From positions 120,613,309 through 120,677,308 of the forward strand of contig OX638368.1 of assembly GCA_951812925.1 (NCBI GenBank): a stretch of DNA of 64,000 nucleotides, read 5' to 3'. Numbering within the stretch: the stretch's first letter is position 1; every line of letters begins with the position of its first letter. The notes below the pieces were generated by a model. That model ran no database searches and had not been told where the DNA came from. It was given only the letters and a program-made list of their open reading frames with translations. The translations under genes were made by a program, and so were the position numbers. Origin of the DNA: Calliopum simillimum. Its lineage: Eukaryota > Arthropoda > Insecta > Diptera > Lauxaniidae. Of the stretch, positions 11,179 to 22,800 are shown piece by piece.

Positions 11179-12066
11179 CAATCTAAAGTGTCAAACTTCT
11201 AGAATCGATAAAAATCCGCTTAAAATTCAGTGTAAAAGTGCAACATTCACAGATCTAAAAAAAATAAAAATAAGCACGCAAATTTAATAATGTTAAATTA
11301 AAGAAATTTGTTGTTGCTTTCACATACGTTCCTCAGAAAGCGCTTCTATAAGCACTGAAAAACTTTCGTCTAAAATACAGCTCTTATGACACTGTGACAT
11401 TTAAGAAACGATTTCGCAGCTGTTCTTTGTGTTTTTGCGAAAAATTCTATATGCTGCTAAGTCCACACACAATTTTTTTCATTTTTTATATGAGACTCAA
11501 CATAACTGCATATGGATGATTCTCCCAAAAATGTACCATTCAATGTCTCGGGGTTAAAAACCACGTTTAAAGTTCAAATTTGATAAGTTAACTATTTCAC
11601 ACAGATACTTAAAAACAGTGTCTACACAAATAGCTTAACATAAAACAACAATTCTAAATTTTTTACCATGAAATTATAACATAAAATGTTAAAAACTCAT
11701 TCTCCTGCCTGTCCCAAACCGCTTGTAAGTGCACTAAATTTACTCGTTTCGCTTATAATTTTTTTCTTAAAACCAAGTACTACATTGTTTGCATATAAGT
11801 ATCATTCAGTTACGGTTTTTTGTGTTACATCTTGGGGAAAAAATTTTTGCCTAAAATTGATAGGTATACACAGAAATTGGTCCCTCAGTTTAGACTATCT
11901 CCACTCGATTTTTCCTATTCTACGTGTAAAATGTTTAAATATTGAGTAAAACGTGAACAGAAAGTAAAATGAAAGAAGAGTTTTAACCTTAACCTATTTC
12001 AGAAGTTATGGCCTTTATATTCTATATCTCCAGTTAATAATAATAGTACGAGATCCGGCAGTAAAA

Positions 12067-12595
12067 AAATGTATCGATCGAGTTTTTAGTTAAAATCTAG
12101 TTTTTACACAAATTTATGAATGGGGGAACATATTTTTGGCGGGTTGCCTATCAAAATGTGGCCACAAGTATTATCAAATTGCGATAACTTATGAACCGTG
12201 AGTCGCACGAGAAAAAGTACCCAGATCTTTTTTATGGAGAGTCATATGCTCTACAAGTAATTTTTATTATATGTAAAAAAAACTTACCGTTTAGGAGTTA
12301 TTTATTAAAAACCGATTTTTTTTTCGTTTATTATTTATTGCGTAAAAAAAATCGGTTTTGAATAAATGATTCTCAAACGGTAAATTTTTTTTAACGTACA
12401 TATATTGAAAATAACATGTAGAGCATATGACTCTTCATAAAAAAGATTTTGACACTTTTCCCCGTGAGACTCGCGGTTCATAAGTTATCGCAATTTGATA
12501 ATACTTGCGGCCACATTTCGAGAGGCAACCCAGCAAAAATATATTCTCCCATTCATAAATATATGTAAAAACTAGATTTTAACTAAAAAGACTAT
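12067..12595. repeat. 0.5-kb palindrome
   Basis: The left arm 'agtttttagttaaaatctag' pairs with the right end 'ctagattttaactaaaaag'. 'ttatgaaccgtgagtcgcac', 'gagtcatatgctctac' and the ggttgcct/aggcaacc pair also have reverse partners. The centre near 12330 carries 'aaaccgatttttttt' and 'aaaaaatcggtttt'. Arms are about 260 nt. No coding capacity is seen. Confidence 0.7.
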
Positions 12596-14812
12596 AATAA
12601 AAAAAAAATAAATAAAAATTAGTGAGAATGTGAAAGCCATGTTTACATGCTACATTTTTCGGAGAATAACTCATATATGCCAAAAAGAACTCGATCTAAA
12701 AAGGTTTCCCAGTATATAATGTTTTGTACATCGGGTGCTAAGAATCATAAATCTTCGTCAAACAATGTGAGTTGTTTACAGAATACGCATACACTCGTTT
12801 TTTTAATAGTTTCTCTTTAAACCAAAAATATTTTTCAGTAGGATTTACGCAGATATGGAGCAGAATTTTTAAGCTTACTATACATAAAATTATAATCTTA
12901 GAAGCTATTTTCTTCTTTGGCATAAATTTGCTTATGCACAGAAATATACTTAGTTTCGTAATTATCTTTCATATCGGTACAAATCCTGCTAAAAATATTG
13001 CTTGTTAAGAAGCGAATGCTTTTATTTCTTTTTTTAAACTTTAACAATATCAATTCTCCGTTTTTAGTCACAAAATGCATTTTCAAATTAATTTTTAAAA
13101 CGATAAGTTATTTATATTAAGTTTTATTTAAAGTTAAGTAACTTATGTTTAAAATGAATCTCATTTATTGTATTTTTATAGTTTGATGTTTTCATTATTG
13201 CGTTTTAGCAGCTAACATAAATGTGTTTGATATAAATTGTATATTAAATCTGTAAATATAAACCAAAGATGAAATATGAAAACATAAATTAACGAAAAGT
13301 AGACAACGTTTCATGAATTAAAAATGTTAAATTAAATTAACGAACTGTGCAAATTAAAGTACATACATTTTTAGAAATTATATAATGTCTATTTTGCTTA
13401 AAAAGAATTAGTAGAAAAAAAAGAATGTAAAAGAATTAAATTATTCGTATAGACGATATTGTATAAATTACAATATAAAAAATTAAAAAAAATAAATAAA
13501 AAAAACTATTTTCATATTTCTTAGCTGACGTGTTGGTAGCTACATAATCAAACTAATATAATAGAATACATTTAATGCATACGTATGTATATACTCAACT
13601 GTATTGTGCTAGCCACTCCCACATATTCCTTATCTAGGAAATATACCCAAAAATTTATGATAGTACGAATATAGTATGTACCATCATGTTTCCTAAAATC
13701 GTTAATGTTGTGTGTTTTTGAACATTTCTATGTGTTTCTTAAACTGTGTTTTTTAGCATTGAAATTATTTTTATATCATTATATGTAATATCTATTATAT
13801 CTGTATATGTAAGTAAATTCTAAACAAAATGTATCCGACATGCATGTTAAATAAAAGCGAAATAAATTTTTTATTTATTAGTGTAATCATAAGGAAAAAC
13901 GTTACAATAAACAATAAAAAAAACAAACGAAAATAAAATAAATAAATTTTGAAAAAATAAAATGAAGAATTGCATTTAATTAATGTAGGAAATAACTGTT
14001 AAATTTAGTTGTAGATTTTATTATATTTAAAGATTAGAAGCTCAAGGCAGAGCAAAGCAATAGAGCACAATATGCCGACTTGTTCGAAATTTTGAGATAT
14101 TTGTAGCTACGGTGTCATCGTGGGCTTTTTAACCTATTAAATAAACTATAAAAGCCTCTAAGTCCATTTAAGTCAAGTCCGTTTCGGATGTGCGCCAGGA
14201 CTGTCTGCTGTCACACGTTTTATTTTTATGTTCATCAAGGTTCTCCAGAACGGCGCTTGATTATAAGTTTGCACAACCTTTTCTTTTTTATATGGGGTTA
14301 GCAACAAATTTCAACAATTTTTAAAATTAGAAATAGGTGCCCCGCACTCAAAATAAGTCGAAAAAATGTATTTTTTAAAAAACCACAACAAACCAACACA
14401 AAAATAGTCATTTCGATATATTTGTCGGTGCTGAATCCGAATCTACTCTCGGATCCTCTCTATGGATTTTGAGATATTCTTACCTTAAAGTTCAAAACCA
14501 CAATTTTTGAGGTTATATAGAGGACGCACGAAATTGCTTTGCTCTTTTCTGCTAAATACATCGTTTAACAATATTCTTTGTTTTCCAAATAAGCTATAAA
14601 TTGCTCTGTATGATTTTTCGTTAAAAAGTTATGACCATTTGAAAATGACTCATGGAGGGAAAACTAACCAAGATAATTCAGTGAAATCTGGTACAGTGGC
14701 TTTGCCGTAAGCTCCAGTGATTGAAAATGAGCGAAATCGCTCAACGGACACTCCCTCCTACCGCCCACCCAAAAAATATATTCAAAATGCAACTTTAGAA
14801 GTATTTTTCACG

Positions 14813-15432
14813 ACAATGCAATCAAAATACACATAAATACTATGAATTGTAAGCGTAAGCTCGGAAAAAAATTAGGCGAATTCGGACAATTCGGCGTGGC
14901 AACTCCCATATAAGGGGCTGTCCATAAACTCCGTGACACTAAAATTCGGAAAAAATTAGCCCCCCCTATGTGACGGTAGTTTCATACAAAACATAAATAA
15001 AATACACCAAGCGTGACGCTTGCTCAAGCCCCTCCCCCTTTAGGAGCGTCTCGGAGTTTATGGACAACCCCTAAGCAAAAAATTTAAGACGCTATACTGA
15101 ATGTGTTTTTTGAGATAATCGGACTAAATTTTACTCAGGCGCTAAAAACTATAAATGCAAGCTATCAACCAAAACCGGACCAGAGGGCGTGGTATCTCCC
15201 ATATAAGCAAAAGTTTCAAAATGCTATACTGAAAGACTTTTTTGAGATAATGTAACTAAATATCACTCAAATACTAAGAACTATAATAGCACGCTCTGAG
15301 CTATTGTAAAATAAGACGAACTCGGACAAGAGGGTGTGGCACCTCCTATATAAGCAAAAGCTTTAAAACGTTATACTAAAACCGTTTTATGTGATAATCC
15401 AACTAAATTTCACTCAGACACTAAGAAGAAGG
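14813..15432 (+). repeat. 145-bp unit tandem repeat, about three units
   Basis: The landmark 'ggcgtgg..a.ctcc.atata' recurs at 14893, 15187 and 15333, each followed by 'agcaaaa', a 'gctatactgaa'-like block, 'gataatc.gactaaatttcactca' and 'cactaagaactataa'. After removing the 159-bp MITE in the first unit, the spacing is 140-146 bp. Related single or double units occur at 30470-30690, 33640-33990 and, reversed, 60470-60570. Confidence 0.7.
14913..15071. mobile_element. 159-bp MITE in the 145-bp repeat
   Basis: Terminal inverted repeats aggggctgtccataaactc and gagtttatggacaacccc, with TA on both sides. Excising it restores the repeat motif 'cccatataagcaaaa'. TA duplication and end sequence suggest a Tc1/mariner-type non-autonomous element. 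Confidence 0.75.
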
Positions 15433-16540
15433 TGCGGCATATCCGTGCGTTTTTTGATGAAAACCTATAGTTCGTGTCCATACGCATCTTCTCTACAAAT
15501 TTCATAACTGTAAAAAGTACCGTTACGAAGTTATAGCGAAAGCAATTAAGACTTAACCGACATTCGAAGTATTTTGCTTATTTTTTTTGTGACTACGAGT
15601 TGTTGGTTAAGTCTTTTTTTCTTTTTGTGTCAAAAATAATTTGCAAATAATGTAATAAAAAGGGAAAATTTATTAAAAAGTCTTGATGCGGGTTAATATT
15701 GTAGTATATGTGACCATAAATGTTTTTTTGGTACAAAAACTGAAGATCAGATGGCGAATCTGGATAAGAAAAAAAGGCTTAACTGACAAAACACTGAAAA
15801 ATCGCATTTATATTATAAAAAAGTGAATGAAACTAGTTGCATCGCATGTCTAACACAAAATATAGCTTACATACTAAATTTCACTGTAATTGCTATGCTA
15901 AATGCACAGATATTTAAAAAAAAACCTTCTCCTGTAAAATTTACTTTTCGATATTTCGTGGGAAAAAAGAGATCGAAATAATTAAAATTGAGTTTTGAAG
16001 AAAAAGACGTTCAGTCACCATACCACATTTCATAACTTAAAGTAACCTTGCCTCTTAATACCGCTTCAAAAATTGCAAAAAATCATGTTTTTAGCACTTT
16101 TAAGTTAGGATATCCCAAAAACCGTACTAGATACAGCAATTTAAAAACTGAATCCGTGTTTAGCATTGACAGATACATCGAAAATGACTAATTTAGTATT
16201 TGTATTTAGTATTTGAGTTTCAATTGGAAAAAAAAAATTCGTAACGCTAACCAGAAGCACCCTCTCCTTGAAACTTTCGTGAATTAGGGATAACCTCTCA
16301 GCAAATTTTCGAAAAGAATTAGGCTTTATCTCAAAATAAAATATAAACAGAGCATGACAATTTTCTCTTATTTCTTATTTACCCGTATTGTGAATTATCC
16401 CTAGGGATTGTTCACTTTTTTGTTTTTTTTTTTTATGCGAAATGTAGTTTCTTTGCAGCGAAGATTTTCGATCGGAATTAAGAGCAGGGGCTTTTATGTC
16501 TCAAAAGTCAAGAATGGGTTAAAGAGTTCAAAAATTTTGG
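15433..16540. other. Intergenic region upstream of MetRS-m
   Basis: AT-rich DNA with poly-A/T tracts. No gene, RNA or clear repeat structure was recognised. Confidence 0.4.
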
Positions 16541-16542
16541 TA

Positions 16543-16712
16543 TATTTACGTTTAATCGGCGTTATTGCGTAGAAGGAACTATTCGTTACAAAACTAACGA
16601 AAAATGTACTTTTTTGGACATGATACAATTATGATATTTATTTGTATGAAATTATTGTACTTGAATCATGACCCAAAAAGTAAATTTTTCGTTAGTTTTG
16701 TAACGAGTAGAT
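16543..16712. repeat. Inverted repeat with a reversed copy of MetRS-m exon 1
   Basis: Positions 16543-16583 are the near reverse complement of 16927-16972 in MetRS-m exon 1; the core aatagttcctt.tacgcaa.aacgccgatt matches, about 40 of 46 bases. Next to it, 'cgttacaaaactaacgaaaa' (16584) pairs with 'ttttcgttagttttgtaacg' (ending near 16706), forming a roughly 125-nt hairpin. This lies 170-330 nt before the start codon, in the probable promoter region. Confidence 0.65.
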
Positions 16713-16878
16713 CAATGACACAAACCACATTTTTACCGAGAACGTAAATTTACGTTCTAAATAACAAAACAAAAGTCAGCTGTTTTTGACAGTTGGACAT
16801 AAATTTTTCGCTCGGAATGCAGTAGTTTTTGCATTTTATTAAAAAACAAATTTTTTAATTAAAATAATTACACAAATT

Positions 16879-19800
16879 ATGTTAATTGATAAATTGAATT
16901 ATTTCCGTCATTATGCTACCACAGCCAATAGTTCCTTTTACGCAACAACGCCGATTTTTTACGTAAATGCAGGCAAGTAAGCAACCGAGTAAATTGCATT
17001 TCTCATTTAATTGAATCATTTCTGATTGTAGCACCACACATTGGTCATCTCTATTCCGCTGTTATTGCTGATGCTATTTGTCGTTACCAACGTCTGCTGC
17101 ATCCAGATGCCTCAGTGCATCTTTGCATTGGCACCGATGAGCATGGCACAAAAATTCAACAAGCTGCCGCTAGCCACAACGTGCCAGTAGCAAAATATTG
17201 TGATGATATTAGTAATAGCTACAGAACAGTGTTCCAGCAAGCTCTCATAGCAAATACTGATTTCATACGAACCACAGAGCAGCGTCATAAGCGTGCTGTG
17301 CAGCATTTTTGGGTAAATTTTACTTTTCCTTTATATTTGTGGAAAAATGTTTTAATATGATGAATTTTATCCAAGGTGTAGTGTCGCTAATTTTTCAAGT
17401 TAATGCTATTTTTTTCGGTGCCCTTTATATATTTGTGCCGTTCAAAATGACAATGGTGCAACTCCAAAACGAAACAAAAGTAATATAATATTAAGAGTCT
17501 GTCTATACGGGGCGTTCCGCGTACGCGAAAGCTCCTCTCTCTCTCTCAATTTACTCAATTAGCGTACGCGAAATCCAGTGAAGTTTTTTCCCCCGGGACG
17601 CATTTTCGTTACAACAGTAATTTTACATAAAAGTAGGGGTAAGTGGGCGGCCTGCGGCCGCAGCTCAGGATTTAAAACTCCCAAAAATCCGACACCGGCT
17701 TCGCGGCAGCCTTCGGCCGCGGATCAGTACATAAATTAATCAAGTTCCCCGGGGGAAAAAACTTCACTGGATTTCGCGTACGCTAATTGAGTTTCGCGTA
17801 CGCTAATTGAGTAAATTGAGAGAGAGAGAGGAGCTTTCGCGTACGCGGAACGCCCCGTATAGACATTTCCTAATATTAATTGGCTGACATTTTGTTAGGG
17901 ATGAACAAAATTGATTTTTGTTTTCACGAAAAATTTACTTGATGATATGGAATTGTTGAAATTAAGTTGAAAAATGATATCGACCAAATACTCGATCATT
18001 ATGGCACATAATTTATATGACATTACTTTTGCTTCGTTTTGGAGTTGCACCATTGTCATTTTGAACGGCTCATATAACAAATTTCATCCAAGCGCACACT
18101 GTTTCAAAATCGCTTAAAGATGGCCAAAAGTTGAAAAAAAAAGTTGTTTTTTTTTTAATAATACTGATAGTATTGTCTTATTGATAACACTATGCAACAA
18201 ATGAGTAAAAATTGTTTCCCCAGGGAATGCCATTATTCATTTTACATGTAAAATGGGCTGCTGATTCCGAAAATCGCATTATTTTTTTTTTATTTCGTGT
18301 CGTTTTCGAGATATCGGTCGTTTTCGGTTAAAGTGTTTTACAAAAATGTTCCTCGTAATATCCTGCATAAATTTATTGAACACATAATACACCTCAAATG
18401 TAAGGATCATATAGTTAAATTCATCGATTTAACACAAGAATGCGCTATTTTTGTATTTTTCATGTACAGTGGATTAAAAAACTTCAAGAAACGATTACAA
18501 AAAAATCTGACGTGCTGGAGAAAAACGACGAGACACGGGTATTTTATTTTAACGCCTACTTTCAAAATTTTTTGGATTTTCTCATGTGTTTTACAAAAAG
18601 TTTTAATTATCGAACAGTTTATTACAAAGAAACGAAAAAAATAGGGGAAAACGCATTTTGGTAACTTTTCAATGAATTGTATACAACTTTTGCATTTTTC
18701 CATCGATTTTTTTAAGTGGTATCTTAATTTCTTCACAAATATATAGTTTATGATACAAAAGAAAGAAAAATTATAAAAAAGTTATTTCTTTTTGTATAAA
18801 TCTGCAGTTGATTTTAATTTTTTGTTAATTTTTTCGAAAAAAAAATGTTTTTTTTAGAAATCAATTTATTTCGCCGAAACTAACAATCCAACCAAAAAGT
18901 GATGTGAATATCATTTGTAGGTAATTTAATTACCTTTAATAGGAGATATAATACGTTTGAATACAAACATTGGTTCTTGAGATACTTGTATTTAAATGGA
19001 ACTATTTTTTTTTTTTGGTCCGAAAACCGAAAATGACCGATGTCTCGAAAACGACACGAAATAAAAAAAAAAAAAAAATGCAATTTTCGGAATCAGCAGC
19101 CCATTTTACATATGAAATAGATAGTGGCATTCACTGGGAGATTTGGCTGTTGCATAGTGTAATCATAGACCTCAAAAACTCGATGAGAAAGATTCAGGTA
19201 TTCCTACAATGCTCTTGGGATCTCTTTGAAAGTACGCTTCTTTCTGAGAGCTTTAAATGAGAATAAAATGTTCACTGTAAAAATTGTGTGGTTACTGTTA
19301 GCCTGAACCGAATTGAGTGTTTAAATATAGAATCTATTAATATATCGTCATATCAAGCTTTTTTTTTTTTGGCTTAGTGCCCTTTGCACATATGACAAAT
19401 TTTGTTCTTGTGCATCAAACAGTTTTTGAGATATGTCGAATTTTAGTTTTAAGGGACATGGCACGGCGCATTTTTCTAGCTTATAACCTTCTCCTGATCA
19501 AAACTAACATACTGTGAAAATTTCATCAAAATCAGTCAAGTGGTTTTCCAGTCTATAAAACACGAACACACAAACTTTTACTTTTATACCTCAGGGAAAT
19601 AATTATGTATGCATTTTTGTTTTGATCGTTTCTTTCTCTGTTTGTAGCGTTATATTTTTTTTGGGTATAGAAATTTTAGGTTAGAATACTTCCTGCAGCA
19701 CATTTTTTGAAGAAAGAGCATGGATTTATAACGGGTTTACATAAAGCAGGTAAAAAAATTCCTATATCATAAGGATACGATCCCAAATTTTCCAAAAATC

Positions 19801-22800
19801 CCCGAAAATTATGGCAAAATTAAGCGTTGTGGCAGACCAACTAACGTTGATGAGAGTGAAAAATTCGGTGTCATTTAGATTTCAGCATATCTAGGAGACG
19901 AGTTCATCAAATACTGACCAAAAATAAAATGGTTAGATAATTCCGAAGAGTCTGTTCCTAAATTATTAAAACGCCATTTACATATGTACTCGTTTGGCAT
20001 TTGCTAAAAAATTTAAGTTTTGGACCGACGAGTTTGAAAGCGTTATTTTTTCAGATAAAAGAAAATTTAATTTGAACGGTCTAGATGGCTGTCATAAGTA
20101 TTGGCGTGATTTATGGCAACCCCGCCAAACTCACTATAAGAGAAGTCACAGTGGTGGATCGCTGATGGTTTGAGCTGCTTTTGGGTATGCCGGAAAGTCT
20201 CCCTTGTGTTTCATACCAACCAAAACAAATGCACCCATTTATGTAGAATTGTAAGGTGATGTGCTTATTCCATTTGCTGAGAACCTATTCGGAGATAATT
20301 GGATTTTTTAGCAGGATAACGTCCCAATACACATTGCATGCATCGCAAAGGAGCTATTTTTTTTTTAATCTTAGGCCATACCGGTTTTAGAATGGCCACC
20401 GATTAGCTAGGACTTGAACCCAATTAAAAACCTCTGGGGAATGCTTTCCGGCAAGGTTTACAAGAATGGACGGTAATTCGACACCATTTAACAGCTAAAA
20501 CAGGTTGCATTTACTGAATGGAAGCAAATAAGTCACTTAGCTTTAAAACAGTTGTTGAACTCTATGCCAAATAGGATCAATAAGGTATTTATTAATAAAA
20601 GAAAACATTAACTATTAATAACCACCAAAAAAAAACATTGGTTAAAAACACTTCGTTGTGCACATATACTTATTTCCTAAGAAAAGTTTACGTTTAATTT
20701 TTTGTTATTGCTTTTATAAGCATAATTAAACTGAATTGTCTTGTTTCTTATTCATTAATACTTAAAATTAAAAAAAATTTGAAAAAAATCTGATTGTTTT
20801 TAGTTGTTTTATTTCAAATTTAGTTAATGCACATATACATATTCCCCTGAGATGCGATACATTAGATTTTGTTTTATGTTGTAAAATTATTTATGCACAT
20901 ATAACATGAAAACAATAAGTGATCAGAATATGAAAACTTTTCATATAATGCATTTACCTCATCGATGGTGTACTCCTTACAAATCTTTAAGGATCGCCAA
21001 ATAATATTTGATTTCAGCTGTTGGAACTTTGTGAATGATATATTTTTGTACAAGCAAATATTCAGCGGCTGGAATCGGCAATGATTTAAACATATCCTGA
21101 TTTGCCACATAATCTTTTAATATTAGGTCATGCTGGAAAAAATATATAATTTAATATGTATAATTATAGTATTATAATTGTTATTATCTATTTGTTCAGG
21201 AAAATTAAGTACGAGATCTTGTTCTACTTATACTAATAACTAATATATTGGGTATAAAAATAAACATGAAATGGTCCTGGTTGCGCTTCTTCATCATAAA
21301 AAACGCTGAAAAAGAAATTAGTAATTCCTATTTTTTCTAAATAGGCTTTGCTTTATCTTGTGACCATAGATATGATATGAATTATACTAACATCAATTGG
21401 GCATGTATGATTTATATTTGAATTCTTTATGACCGCATCAAAAAAAATTTTATTTATTGGTTTTCGATATGGATATTTCATAAATTGGCAAAAATCCATT
21501 GTTTCATTGTAAAGAAAAGGATGAAAGACGTTATTTTTTTTAAAGAGTGCTATGTTCACCTGAAAATTTTAAAGAAAATTAAAATAAAAAAAATGTCCAT
21601 AAGTTACCAGCCACTTACCACTATTCCATCTTTTAACGGTAGCTTATGAAATTGTATATATATATTTAAAGAAATCGTATTACGACGTATCACTGATAAT
21701 CTACATTTCTTGAATTCACAAAATGTTTTATCATACGATTCACACTTAATGTTGGTCAAACGTATTTTATTCAAGAACACCATCTTTAAATTAAAAAATA
21801 ATAAAAATATACAGAATGATTTCGAAGTATAAAACGATTTTAAATACATTGTTTTACTGAAAGCTTTGAAACACAAATGACTGCTCTCAGATTAAATCCA
21901 TTTATTTATATAAGTAAATACTTATTATATAAATAATTACGAGCTTAAATTAAAACAAAACAAGCAATTACTTTTGCTTTTAGTAAAAATACTGCATATT
22001 AATCGAAAATCAATCTATTAGAGTGTAATTTTAAAAACTAAACTTACCCTATCGAGGTTACCCATATGCATAGTGGAAAAAAACTAATTGTTTAAGCATT
22101 TTAAAGGTAAAGTTTTATTAAAAGATATTAAAAACAAAAAGAAGCAGTATACAGCCTATCTTTTGGAGCCTAGAAATTTGTGTGTTTCTTATATGGGTTA
22201 TTTAAAATTATAGGTAACTTTCTGGGCTTTGTTCGAGTTTGGGTCGCTAACTCGAACTAACTCATATTTTTCCGATAATCTAAGATGTGAAAATGAAAGG
22301 AACACACTATCGTGTTTTAAATAAAAAGTGCTTGCACCCAAAATGTTTCTTCAGGAAAATGTTTAGAATGACTAGAATGAAACATATATAGCCCTTTTTT
22401 AAAAGTGAATGGCACTTTTTCAATTAAAAACCCATTTTTTAGCCCTGGGCTCTGTTCCAAAACCAAAAAAAAAGTTTGACTAAAACGGAAACGTAAAATT
22501 AGTTTGCAGAATTTTTTCCGTTAACTGGAAATTCCTATCTGATATCTGAAATATCACCCAATTTCCGAGGTTGAAATGGTTCGGGTGCTATCACTCGCTT
22601 TGCATATTATAAGATATTTTGGAGTAAAGATATAAAGCGCTTGAACTAACAGTCACTCCAGAATAAGAGTCACTCCAGAATCGCAGAATTTTAGTCAGGT
22701 AGGACCTTCAGTTCATTTTTACCTGATTAATTTATGCTTTTTCCGATCAAGGTGAAAAAAATATTTTTAAATAATTAAAGAAGTTTTTTCAGGCTAGAGG

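Larger units (their letters stand above)
10805..14000. other. Intergenic AT-rich region
   Basis: No gene is supported. It contains a short inverted repeat (11017-11178) and a 0.5-kb palindrome (12067-12595). The open frames around 12740-13090 lack codon or domain evidence, and 13130-14000 is very AT-rich. Confidence 0.5.

Noticed and set aside
16977..17031. GT donor at 16977 for MetRS-m intron 1
   Set aside because: It gives phase 2 and destroys the APHIGH reading; the GC donor at 16973 restores it exactly.
18297..18736. Open frames on both strands as genes
   Set aside because: Both read through the interior of foldback family F, which recurs at 62035-62690.
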